Shown here one piece after another: positions 25,568 to 34,092 of a stretch of 64,000 nucleotides of DNA. Within the stretch, counting starts at the first letter, position 1. Every line of letters begins with the position of its first letter. The position numbers and the translations under genes are program-made. Under the pieces are notes generated by a model, which searched no databases, had not been told where the DNA came from, and worked only from the letters and a program-made list of their open reading frames with translations. The stretch comes from JAGWBG01 sp034421095 (GTDB taxonomy: Bacteria > Chloroflexota > Dehalococcoidia > Lucifugimonadales > JAGWBF01), in the NCBI GenBank assembly GCA_034421095.1, contig DAOUKR010000007.1:62001-126000 (forward strand). The letters run 5' to 3'.

Positions 25568-26374
25568 CTAGCTCTCGACTTTTTCAACTATGTAATGCAA
25601 TGTCCCTCTGGGTACGGTAATGTGGACCTCTTCGCCCATCATCTTGTCCAGAAGGGCCTTCCCTACAGGGGAGATGCTGGAGATTCTGCCCGTGGCGGGG
25701 TCCGCTTCCCTTGAGTCTACCAGGGTGTAACAGACCTCCTTGCCGCTGCTCACTTCCCGAAGGGTCACCTTTCTACCAATCTTGACTTGCTGTCCATTCG
25801 CAGTGTTTTGATCGTCTGCCACGACTGCGTTGATCAGGATTCCCTCCAGCTCCTTCAGGCTGGACTCGATAAGGCCCTGACGCTCCTTGGCGGCGTCGAG
25901 TGGTGCGTTTTCCCTGAAATCTTTGTCTGCCATAGCCCGTTGGATGTCGGCTATGACGTTAATCCGTTCTTCTTTGAGCATCTCCAGGCGGGACTGGAGG
26001 TTGGCGTATCCTTCGGCGGTGAGCTCCGCACGTTCCATTGCCGACTTGAAATATACGCGCCTGGAACCTTTCTTTGCCTTGGACACCTTCAGGTGAGGGG
26101 CAAGGCTAACGCTGGTCAGCTTCCTCTCCCGGAGGTAGGTCAGGAAAGATTTCACAGGCTTCAGCTTTTTGGCCGAGTCTGCACCCCAAATGCTGGCTGA
26201 CTCTCCATACTCAGCTATCTCAGAGGGGGTTAGCTGGGATATGGCTCTATCTCTACCGCACCATTGGATGAAGCGGTTAAGCTCTTGTTGTCCTTCACGC
26301 TGCTCCTCTCCTTTAAGCCTGGGCAAGTACTGATCGTAGGCTTCCTTTAGAGAATGGCCTTGCTCTACAGACAA
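25568..26374 (-). CDS. GreA/GreB-family transcription elongation factor with extra N-terminal domain
   Basis: A 268-residue protein, about 110 longer than GreA. Residues about 115-268 are GreA-like: a coiled coil with LTAEGYANLQSRLEMLKEER and DKDFRENAPLDAAKERQG, which keeps the tip Asp and Glu that hold Mg2+ in the RNA polymerase channel, then the C-terminal domain ending VGKALLDKMMGEEVHITVPRG. Residues 1-105 (QELNRFIQWCGRDRAISQLT, then LKPVKSFLTYLRERKLTSV) resemble the SAM-like core-binding domain of tyrosine recombinases. The TTG start lies two bases after the upstream gene's stop, with AAAGGAG in that gene's end, so the pair is translationally coupled. Whether it is the main GreA here is unknown. 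Confidence 0.8.
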   Translation of the reverse strand: MSVEQGHSLKEAYDQYLPRLKGEEQREGQQELNRFIQWCGRDRAISQLTPSEIAEYGESASIWGADSAKKLKPVKSFLTYLRERKLTSVSLAPHLKVSKAKKGSRRVYFKSAMERAELTAEGYANLQSRLEMLKEERINVIADIQRAMADKDFRENAPLDAAKERQGLIESSLKELEGILINAVVADDQNTANGQQVKIGRKVTLREVSSGKEVCYTLVDSREADPATGRISSISPVGKALLDKMMGEEVHITVPRGTLHYIVEKVES

Positions 26375-26376
26375 CT

Positions 26377-28722
26377 TCAGCTCTCCTTTCCAACGACTAA
26401 TCCAAGTTTGGCCAGGACGCTCTGGCTATCTTGGGACGATTCAAGGCCCCATTCCAATCCCAGTTCGTACTTTTCCTGAAGCTGGCTTATGGTTTCAGGG
26501 CCCGGAAGATTACCTTCGCCCAGATGTTGGACCAACTCTGGTAGCGAATTGTAGGCCTGGTCTACATTCCAGTAAAAGGACAATAGCCAGGCCAGTTCCC
26601 GTTCGTTGATCGGGCTGGGAATTATTCTGAGGTCCAGGATGTTGTTATTAACCTTGGTATATCTCAGGATACCGGCTTTGTCCTGGGCATCTCTACCGTA
26701 ATGTCTTCTGCGGTTCAGTTCTTCGACTCTCCGCTTATATTCCGCCTCACCATATATCTCCCGGGGTAGCCACTCCGACCGGAGGTCCACTACTTCATCC
26801 CCGTTCTGGTTCACTATGGCTACAGCTATGTCCGAACCCAGTACGCTGTCATATTCAAACTTCACAGCATTGCGCAGCAAGGCTTCCTGTAGCATCAGCG
26901 TCAGGTCTCTCTGAATCTTCCTGTATTGTGACCCACTGGCATCGTCATTGGTATCGGCGCCGACCCCACCTGTGTTGAAGGCGTAATACTCCTGGGGTAT
27001 CCCTCCGTCGGCCATCTCATGCAGTATGTTGTACATGAGATTGGCGTTCTCATCTTCCAGACCGATAATGAACGGGTCGGAGAAGTATTCCACATACGGT
27101 CTGCCTATAGCACCTATAGCGGCCCCCATCTGAACTGCCTCACCATACATCAGGACTCTAATGTATTGCTCAAGGCCGAGACGCCTCAAGGGTGGTATCA
27201 CGGTGTTTTGTCGCATCACTGCCTGCCAGAATACTCGGTCGGTGTTCTCCATAGGCACATGGACGGAATCTTCCATTTGGCCGTTGGTGATTGCCTCCAT
27301 CAGGTGGGCAGCCCCCTTCCGGTTCAGGAGGCGAGGCCGAGAAAGGATCATACGCATGTTGCGAACTGGATTTCGGAGATAATTGGGTGTGCTGTCGTCA
27401 ACGTTGACAGGGACGTTCTCCAGGGTTTCCTGGGGGTTTGGAGTCTCTTCTGTGCCCCTGAGAACATCGTAAGTTATAGGGTCGTCTTTCTGAGTGAGAC
27501 CGAATGGTACGGCGTACAGGTTGTTCTCAGTTCCGTCTATGCCGTGGGAAATCCTTACGTGCCTGCCTCCGCGCGTTGTCTCCTTGACCTCCTGCAGAGG
27601 CTGGAGAAGGACGATGTCATCGTTCATTGGGTAGACACCCTCTTGTGGGTCCGTCACGAGGTCGAGGTGTTTGGCAAGGACGCTATTTGCCAACTCGATC
27701 ATTATGGTGAGGGTGCTCTTCCCATGCAATGAAGGGCCGATTGTGACAAGTGCCGTGTTTGTCATGGTGTTATCCAGAGTCTTGATCCGCGCCATGCTAA
27801 GAGCGGCTTGGACTGCAAGCCCATTGGCCTGTTTAACCTGAAACATCGCAATGGATAATGGGCCCATTTTGTGCTCACCAACATAGTCAAATCCCAGGTG
27901 GAGAGATAGACCTTTGGTGGGGGCTTTGAAGACCAATTGGGTGAGCTTAGCCTCTCTAACGCGGTCCTTAAGGTCTTCCGGCATGTCGAGATGCTCAAGC
28001 CACCTTGGGATTGAGACTTCCAGAATATTGGGGGTTTTGTGGCGTTCTAAGTCCGGCATGTCGAACGTCAGTTGTCGCCACATATATGGGGCCTGAAGGT
28101 AGTCGGTGCCGAAGAACAGTTGTCGAGCATGGAATGAACGTCCTGGCGCATCACAAATTTGCCTGTCGGATTGGATTATTGGAGGCTGGTCATCCTGCTC
28201 ATCTGATGCCGAGTCGCCGTTAAATTGGCGATTCATAAACCTGTTGATATAGACGAATACTTCGGCAAAAATGGCTTGATTGGCCTCACTGAAAGCCAGA
28301 GCGTCCCGGTTTTTGGCGAAGCCATCAATGAAATACTGGGTAAGGTCGGGCCGGCGTGCTACTCCCAGCTGGCTGAAAAAGGCCAGACCGCCGTTGTCCA
28401 GGCGAAACGCCACACCCGGCCCGGCTCGGCCTGCAGCCTTTCCCTCGTCGTTGGCCTTTTGTGCTTCTTCGTCAATTTCTCTGGCCTCTGCGAGGATTTC
28501 CTCCTGCTTTACTTGAGGCATGTCTTGGATAATGGTCATGTGGCTGGTGAGCCATTCGTCTGGGGGATTGAAAAATTTGCTGTTCGGCGCTTGACCCTGA
28601 CTTGCTAGAGCTACCAGTTCGTCTAGTTCCCTCTCGAAAGCAGGATTGATAGGTGGCCCGGCGAGAGGAGGGACTTGCCCTGAGCCATGTCCGAGGGGTG
28701 GCTCCTGAACGCTCTCTGGCAT
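26377..28722 (-). CDS. divergent ATP-dependent PEP carboxykinase-like protein
   Basis: A 781-residue cytoplasmic protein, much longer than PckA (about 530). The PEPCK fold is suggested by a P-loop GPSLHGKSTLT (329-339) in the position of the PEPCK kinase-1 loop, a kinase-2-like YPMNDDIVLLQP (365-376) with D368/D369, the segment RVFWQAVMRQNTVIPPLRRL, which aligns with the PckA stretch containing GVLPPxxKL, and FNTGGVGA (582-589) matching PckA's NTGWTGG. The first 280 residues have no recognised domain and contain a Glu/Ala-rich helix. Gluconeogenic or anaplerotic PEP-oxaloacetate conversion is one possibility; another kinase-like role is equally open. GTAGGAGGTAATCTCAG precedes the ATG. Confidence 0.6.
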   Translation of the reverse strand: MPESVQEPPLGHGSGQVPPLAGPPINPAFERELDELVALASQGQAPNSKFFNPPDEWLTSHMTIIQDMPQVKQEEILAEAREIDEEAQKANDEGKAAGRAGPGVAFRLDNGGLAFFSQLGVARRPDLTQYFIDGFAKNRDALAFSEANQAIFAEVFVYINRFMNRQFNGDSASDEQDDQPPIIQSDRQICDAPGRSFHARQLFFGTDYLQAPYMWRQLTFDMPDLERHKTPNILEVSIPRWLEHLDMPEDLKDRVREAKLTQLVFKAPTKGLSLHLGFDYVGEHKMGPLSIAMFQVKQANGLAVQAALSMARIKTLDNTMTNTALVTIGPSLHGKSTLTIMIELANSVLAKHLDLVTDPQEGVYPMNDDIVLLQPLQEVKETTRGGRHVRISHGIDGTENNLYAVPFGLTQKDDPITYDVLRGTEETPNPQETLENVPVNVDDSTPNYLRNPVRNMRMILSRPRLLNRKGAAHLMEAITNGQMEDSVHVPMENTDRVFWQAVMRQNTVIPPLRRLGLEQYIRVLMYGEAVQMGAAIGAIGRPYVEYFSDPFIIGLEDENANLMYNILHEMADGGIPQEYYAFNTGGVGADTNDDASGSQYRKIQRDLTLMLQEALLRNAVKFEYDSVLGSDIAVAIVNQNGDEVVDLRSEWLPREIYGEAEYKRRVEELNRRRHYGRDAQDKAGILRYTKVNNNILDLRIIPSPINERELAWLLSFYWNVDQAYNSLPELVQHLGEGNLPGPETISQLQEKYELGLEWGLESSQDSQSVLAKLGLVVGKES

Positions 28723-28778
28723 CTGAGATTACCTCCTACTGGGATTGTCAGGGCGTCTCATCGTTGGTGTTATTGACA

Positions 28779-28808
28779 GTATTCTAAGGTATTCTTATCA
28801 AGAATACC
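28779..28808. promoter_or_regulatory. triple half-site operator candidate
   Basis: GTATTCT occurs at 28779-28785 and 28789-28795, exactly 10 bp apart. The inverted copy AGAATAC follows at 28801-28807. The inner pair extends to GGTATTCTT / AAGAATACC, a perfect 9-bp inverted repeat around ATC. It lies 57 bases before the PEPCK-like ATG, well placed to control that operon. The rest of the 28723-29080 gap shows no gene. Confidence 0.5.
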
Positions 28809-29080
28809 AGCATCCTGCAATCATGGCAAAGAGGTATGAAGGTCATAATTCCGTGTCTTTATTGACCAATATTTACGTCTAGGGCATCAGACTTCTCTTT
28901 GGCCCATAACTTTGAGCCGTATCTGCATTGAGGCTTCTTACGATTTGTGAAAGATGACAAAGGAAAGGCAAGAGTGGGTTTTCGTAACCTGTGCAGTTGC
29001 TTTGTGATACCCAGAAAATGGCTGCCCGGTAATGCCCAGAGCCTGTAAATTTGAACTTGTATCAGGTACAATATAAGTGT

Positions 29081-29785
29081 ATGGCTATCCTCGCCATAGT
29101 ATCCAATAACGAACGGAATGCTCAAAAGTACATCCAGGCCGTAGCTGGACATGTCCAGACCCGACTGGTCACTCCGCAAGACATGTTCGCCCCACCGGAA
29201 GCGTTGCTTTCAGATGCCGGTGGCCTTCTGCTTACCGGAGGACCGGACGTAGACCCCGTCAACTATGACGAACCACGGGATAGTGAGGCGGGTCTGGAGC
29301 TTGCGGAGGCGCTTGATACCCTGGAGTTCGGGCTGCTCCGATATGCTTTGGAACACGATATGCCAGTGCTGGCGATTTGTCGTGGTATGCAGCTTTTGAA
29401 CGTGGCATTTGGTGGCAAGCTGCTCCAGGATATACCCGGCCATAAGGCGGAGCTTAAAGAGGGGCATTGGGAATCTGTGCATCACTCCATCTATATTTCA
29501 CCGGGGAGCAAGCTGGCAGCGATCCTGGGGATGGGCGGCTTTTTCCGGGTCAACAGTCGTCATCATCAGGGCTTGCGGGAGGCACAGAAATCTCCCAGGC
29601 TGCTGGCATCGGCCTACTCAATGGATGACGCCATTATTGAGGGATTGGAAAGCCCGGAGCACACCTGGGTAGTGGGTGTTCAGTGTCACCCGGAACGCCG
29701 TGATGAAGTGCCAAAGGCTTTCGCCAACCTGTTCTTGGCCTTCACAGAGCGGGTGGAAGGGTACAAACAGAATACGAATTCCTAG
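29081..29785 (+). CDS. class-I glutamine amidotransferase-like hydrolase (peptidase C26)
   Basis: A 234-residue protein of the gamma-glutamyl-GABA hydrolase/PuuD type. LLLTGGPDVDP is the oxyanion-strand motif, the nucleophile is C100 in AICRGMQLLN, HHSIYISPGSKL follows, and VGVQCHPER supplies the catalytic His and Glu. Such enzymes cleave gamma-glutamyl amides in polyamine or other nitrogen catabolism; the substrate is not readable. The ATG at 29081 begins the first beta-strand (MAILAIVSNN). There is no ribosome site, and a TACAAT about nine bases upstream suggests a leaderless or near-leaderless transcript. gyrA follows after 46 bases. Confidence 0.85.
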   Translation: MAILAIVSNNERNAQKYIQAVAGHVQTRLVTPQDMFAPPEALLSDAGGLLLTGGPDVDPVNYDEPRDSEAGLELAEALDTLEFGLLRYALEHDMPVLAICRGMQLLNVAFGGKLLQDIPGHKAELKEGHWESVHHSIYISPGSKLAAILGMGGFFRVNSRHHQGLREAQKSPRLLASAYSMDDAIIEGLESPEHTWVVGVQCHPERRDEVPKAFANLFLAFTERVEGYKQNTNS

Positions 29786-29831
29786 CTCCAAGACATTGGG
29801 ACATTAGAACAAATATCATAAGGAGTCACAG

Positions 29832-32429
29832 ATGGTAACGCTAACTCCTTCGAGTAACATCCAACCGATTAGAATAGAAGAAGAGATGCGTAGCTCCTAT
29901 CTAAGCTACGCCATGAGTGTCATTGTCGCAAGGGCACTGCCGGACGTGCGCGACGGGCTGAAGCCGGTCCAGAGGCGCATCCTTTATGCCATGCACGAGC
30001 TGGGCCTACGACCTGCCAGTGCTTACAAGAAAAGCGCCCGCATAGTTGGTGAAGTCCTGGGCAAGTATCACCCCCATGGTGACGCCCCTGTGTATGATTC
30101 CCTGGTACGAATGGCTCAGGGGTTTTCCATGCGGTATACACTGGTGGACGGGCAGGGCAACTTTGGAAGCATTGATAACGACCCTCCAGCGGCCATGCGC
30201 TACACCGAGGCACGCCTGGCGTCTATCTCCGAGGAACTCCTGGCAGACATAGAACTAAACACCGTGGACCTTACCGAGAACTTTGACGGCTCTCTTGAAG
30301 AGCCTACGGTCCTGCCTGGGCTGCTCCCCAATATGCTGGTCAACGGCGCTTCAGGAATCGCCGTTGGGATGGCTACCAACATACCACCCCACAACTTGTC
30401 TGAGGTCTGCGACGCGGTGTGTTATCTCGTAGACCACCCGGACGCCGTGGTCGAGGAACTGATGGCCCGGGTACACGGACCCGATTTCCCCACGGGAGCC
30501 ATCATACAGGGGCGCTCCGGCATTGTAGATGCTTACACAACCGGTCATGGCCGGGTGGTCATGCAGGCTAGAACTGAGATTCAAGAGCTTCGCGGAGGCA
30601 GACAGCAGATAATTGTCAGTGAGATACCCTTCCAGGTGAACAAAGCTTCCCTGGTGGAGAAGATTGCCCATTTGGTACGGGACAAGAAGATTGAGGGTAT
30701 CTCCGATGTGAGGGACGAGTCGGACAGGCAAGGGCTACGGGTGGTAGTGGAGTTGAAACGGGATGCTCAGGCTGAGATTATACTGAACAATCTCTACAGG
30801 CACACGGCCCTGCGGTCCTCCTTCAACGTGATTATGCTAGCTTTGGTAGATGGACAACCCCAGGTATTGGGCCTGAAGCGTGCCCTCCAACTGTATATTG
30901 AGCACCGGCGCGTGGTCATTACCCGCCGTTCCGAGCATCTACTGAAGCAGGCGAGAGACCGTGCCCACATTGTGGCGGGTCTCCTGCTGGCCCTGGACCG
31001 TATGGATGAGGTAATAGCCATTATCAGGGCCTCCCAGGACGCCACCACCGCGCGTGGCAATCTGATGACCGCCCTGAGTCTGACTGAGGTCCAGGCTCAA
31101 GCCATCCTTGATATGCAGCTAAGGCGTCTCGCTGCCCTGGAGAGGGAAAGGCTGGAAAAGGAGTACCAGGACCTGCTCAACACTATAAGCGACCTGGAAT
31201 CTCTACTAGCTGACCCGGCAAGAGTGCTTGCGGTAATTAAGGAAGACGCGAGAAGACTGAAAAAGCGGTACGGCGACCCAAGGCGTACGGAGATACAAGA
31301 CGAGGAAGCCGCTCACCACACCATCGAGGAGTTAACACCACACCAGGATGTTGTGATTACTCTCAGCCAGAGAGGCTACATCAAACGTATACCTACCTCT
31401 ACTTACAAGATCCAGCATCGGGGAGGCAAGGGTGTCCGAGGCATGACGACCCGGGAGGATGACGCCTTGCAAGACCTGCTGGTAGCCGATACTCACGACA
31501 CAGTGCTGTTTTTCACCAACAAGGGCCGCGCCTATCCGCTGAGATGTTTCAACATCGGCGAGGATAGCTCGCGCACCACTAGGGGCACATCCATCATTAA
31601 CATGCTGCCTATTGCCGATGGGGAGCGGGTCAACGCGTTGCTAGCAGTGCCCGACCTCAAGGAGCGGGGCAACGTGTTCATTCTAGCCACCCGCCGAGGC
31701 CGGGTAAAAATGTTGCGTCCGGGGGACCTAGCGGGGATACGTTCCAATGGCCTGATAGTGATGAACTTGAAGGAGGGTGATGAAGTGGTCTCCGCTCGGA
31801 TAGTTAAGGAGGGCGGCGATGCTATTCTGGTGACGGAAAAAGGGCAGTCCATCCGCTTTGCTGTATCTGATGTGCGGCAGTCAGGACGCCAAACCCAGGG
31901 AGTACATGGCATCAAACTGGCCCCAGGAGACCGAGTAGTCGCGATGGATGTGGCCCTTAACAACGGGTTCCTGCTCACCGTCAGCTACCACGGATATGGC
32001 AAATGCACCGTATTGAACAAATATCCGCGTCACCATAGAGGAGGCTCAGGCGTACGTACTCTCCGCGTCAGTGAGACCACTGGTCCGGTGGTCGGCGCCA
32101 GGGTGGTGAATGAGTCTGAGAACCAGGAGATTATGTTGATCTCGGCCAAAGCCCAGGTGATACGGGTAAGCCTGCAAGACTTCCGAATGGTGGGGCGCAA
32201 CACCCAGGGAGTGCGCATCTGGCGCGACAAGCAAGCCGACGATCATGTCGCCTCCTTGACCTGCCTTATGCCCCAAGCTAGGGAGGGTGATCCCCTACCT
32301 TGCTTGCCAGATACGGACATAGATTTGAGAGACGGTGGAAGCAGCGGCCACAAAAACAAAGAGGCAAAAAAGGTAAATGACGGGAGCCTCAATGGGAATG
32401 TTAGTCAGGGAACCTTTGAGAATTTCTAA
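29832..32429 (+). CDS. gyrA: DNA gyrase subunit A
   Basis: An 865-residue type IIA topoisomerase subunit that breaks and rejoins DNA. The N-terminal winged-helix tower includes RALPDVRDGLKPVQRRILY, GKYHPHGD and the catalytic tyrosine Y124 in AAMRYTEARLA. The C-terminal pinwheel domain contains a GyrA-box-like QHRGGKG, marking gyrase rather than topoisomerase IV. In the quinolone-contact helix the residues after HPHGD are A85 and P86, where E. coli has Ser83 and Ala84. The last 45 residues are a polar, nonconserved tail. AAGGAG precedes the ATG. gyrB is not in the window. Confidence 0.96.
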   Translation: MVTLTPSSNIQPIRIEEEMRSSYLSYAMSVIVARALPDVRDGLKPVQRRILYAMHELGLRPASAYKKSARIVGEVLGKYHPHGDAPVYDSLVRMAQGFSMRYTLVDGQGNFGSIDNDPPAAMRYTEARLASISEELLADIELNTVDLTENFDGSLEEPTVLPGLLPNMLVNGASGIAVGMATNIPPHNLSEVCDAVCYLVDHPDAVVEELMARVHGPDFPTGAIIQGRSGIVDAYTTGHGRVVMQARTEIQELRGGRQQIIVSEIPFQVNKASLVEKIAHLVRDKKIEGISDVRDESDRQGLRVVVELKRDAQAEIILNNLYRHTALRSSFNVIMLALVDGQPQVLGLKRALQLYIEHRRVVITRRSEHLLKQARDRAHIVAGLLLALDRMDEVIAIIRASQDATTARGNLMTALSLTEVQAQAILDMQLRRLAALERERLEKEYQDLLNTISDLESLLADPARVLAVIKEDARRLKKRYGDPRRTEIQDEEAAHHTIEELTPHQDVVITLSQRGYIKRIPTSTYKIQHRGGKGVRGMTTREDDALQDLLVADTHDTVLFFTNKGRAYPLRCFNIGEDSSRTTRGTSIINMLPIADGERVNALLAVPDLKERGNVFILATRRGRVKMLRPGDLAGIRSNGLIVMNLKEGDEVVSARIVKEGGDAILVTEKGQSIRFAVSDVRQSGRQTQGVHGIKLAPGDRVVAMDVALNNGFLLTVSYHGYGKCTVLNKYPRHHRGGSGVRTLRVSETTGPVVGARVVNESENQEIMLISAKAQVIRVSLQDFRMVGRNTQGVRIWRDKQADDHVASLTCLMPQAREGDPLPCLPDTDIDLRDGGSSGHKNKEAKKVNDGSLNGNVSQGTFENF

Positions 32430-32493
32430 GAGGATGTTTTCGAAGGTGTTGCCCCCGGCTTCCCCCCTTGGCGAGACTTTTGCATAACCCCTT

Positions 32494-32662
32494 CCATCAT
32501 GGCCGGGGGAAGGAGCGTCCATCCTTGCTCCCATGATGGGGATGAAATGCCCGGACCGCAAGCTGCCAACCTCCGCACTCATTTTTGAATCACGTCCCAG
32601 GACAGACTCTAACATCGGAGTGCGGAGCACCTTCCCCCACCGGAGAGAAGGCACCTCTCCGG
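32494..32662. other. gyrA-histidine kinase gap with three perfect inverted repeats
   Basis: The 263-bp gap carries no gene. CCATCATGG/CCATGATGG (32494-32502/32531-32539), CTCCGCACTC/GAGTGCGGAG (32571-32580/32618-32627) and CCGGAGAG/CTCTCCGG (32640-32647/32655-32662) are each perfect. The first may end gyrA transcripts, although no T-tract follows. The last lies 30 bases before the kinase ATG and could limit its translation. Confidence 0.5.
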
Positions 32663-32692
32663 AACGGGTTGAAGTGGGACGGGGATGACTAT

Positions 32693-34069
32693 ATGAAGAG
32701 TTCGCAGGAGTACACAGTGGGATATGAAGGGACGACTACTGAACAGCTTGCCGATGAGGTAAAAGCGCTTCGGCGGCGTGTTGCTGAGTTGGAGTTGTCC
32801 GAAGTTCAGCTTATAGAGGCGGAGAAGGCGCTGCAAAGGAGCGAGGCCATCGAGCGGCGCTTGGCTGAAGAGAACGAGCTTCTTGCCAGGATTGGTCGAA
32901 TTATCAGCTCGTCCCTTGACGTGGACGACGTGTACGAACAGTTTGCCGAAGAGGTCCGTAACCTGGTGCCAATTGACCGCATCGCTATCACAGTGTACGA
33001 TCCCGAGAACAAAGCATGGAACCTCGCCTATGTATGGGGCTTGGAATCGAAAGAGTTTCTGCCCGGAAGCCTTATTTCATCTGCCCGCTCGGTCACCGCT
33101 GACGTTGTCAAGAACCGCTCAAGGTTCGTGTTCCTAGCCAGTGACAGGAACATAGTGGAGACTCAGATGCCCAGGATGATGCCCCTTTTTAACGTTGGGC
33201 TTCGGACATTCCTCTGGGTCCCTTTGATTTCCAATGATGAGGTTATAGGTGTTCTGACCCTGGCTTCTACCAACGTCAATGCCTATCCGGACGATGTTCT
33301 GGACCTCGTTGACCGGGTGGGGACCCAGATTGCCGGCGCCATTGCCAGTTCCCAACTCTATTCCCAGATTAAGAGAACGCAAGAGGAGCTTAAGAGGTCG
33401 AATTCTGAGTTGGAGCAGTTCGCTTATGTGGCGTCCCACGACTTGCAGGAGCCGCTACGGATGGTCACGAACTACGTGCAGATTCTTGCGGATGATTACA
33501 AAGGCAAACTAAGTGACGATGCCGATAGGTTCATTGAATACGTTGTGGACGGGGCCGGCCGCATGAGAACGCTCATAGATGACCTGCTGTCCATCTCTCG
33601 GATAGGGAATCAGGGACGGGCATTCGAGCCTACCGACTGTAATGACGTTCTGCGGCGGGTTATTGCCAATCTGGAGACGACGATTGATAATAATGGAGCA
33701 GTGGTGACTCACGATGTTCTGCCCGTAGTGAACGGGGACGCCGTCCAACTTGCCCAACTCTTCCAGAATCTGATTAGCAACGGAATCAAGTTTCGCAGAG
33801 AAGAGATGCCCCACGTTCATGTTTCCGCTGAGAAGAAAGACGATGAATGGGTCTTCTCGGTCTGCGACAATGGGATTGGAATTGCGCCGAGGCACTACCA
33901 GCGCATCTTTCTGATGTTTCAGCGTTTGCATGGCAGGTCCGAATACTCTGGCACTGGCATTGGACTGGCCCTTTGCCAAAAAATCGTACAGCGTCATAGA
34001 GGACGTATCTGGCTGGAATCAGAAGAAGGTAAAGGTTCGAGCTTTTATTTTACGGTGCCATGTATATAG
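32693..34069 (+). CDS. GAF-domain sensor histidine kinase
   Basis: A 458-residue cytoplasmic sensor kinase. An N-terminal coiled coil (about 15-65) leads to a GAF domain (about 65-222, LVPIDRIAITVYD, LRTFLWVPLISNDEVIGVLTL), a linker coiled coil, and a HisKA domain with phospho-accepting H249 in ASHDLQEPLR. The HATPase domain has NLISNGIKFR (N box), CDNGIGIAP (G1) and GTGIGLALC (G2). The HDLQEPLR variant is that of phytochrome-like light and redox kinases; the GAF domain lacks an obvious bilin-binding Cys motif, so the signal is unknown. There are no membrane segments. The response regulator gene follows 23 bases later. Confidence 0.9.
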   Translation: MKSSQEYTVGYEGTTTEQLADEVKALRRRVAELELSEVQLIEAEKALQRSEAIERRLAEENELLARIGRIISSSLDVDDVYEQFAEEVRNLVPIDRIAITVYDPENKAWNLAYVWGLESKEFLPGSLISSARSVTADVVKNRSRFVFLASDRNIVETQMPRMMPLFNVGLRTFLWVPLISNDEVIGVLTLASTNVNAYPDDVLDLVDRVGTQIAGAIASSQLYSQIKRTQEELKRSNSELEQFAYVASHDLQEPLRMVTNYVQILADDYKGKLSDDADRFIEYVVDGAGRMRTLIDDLLSISRIGNQGRAFEPTDCNDVLRRVIANLETTIDNNGAVVTHDVLPVVNGDAVQLAQLFQNLISNGIKFRREEMPHVHVSAEKKDDEWVFSVCDNGIGIAPRHYQRIFLMFQRLHGRSEYSGTGIGLALCQKIVQRHRGRIWLESEEGKGSSFYFTVPCI

Positions 34070-34092
34070 GACGGATAAGGAGGTGAGGTATC

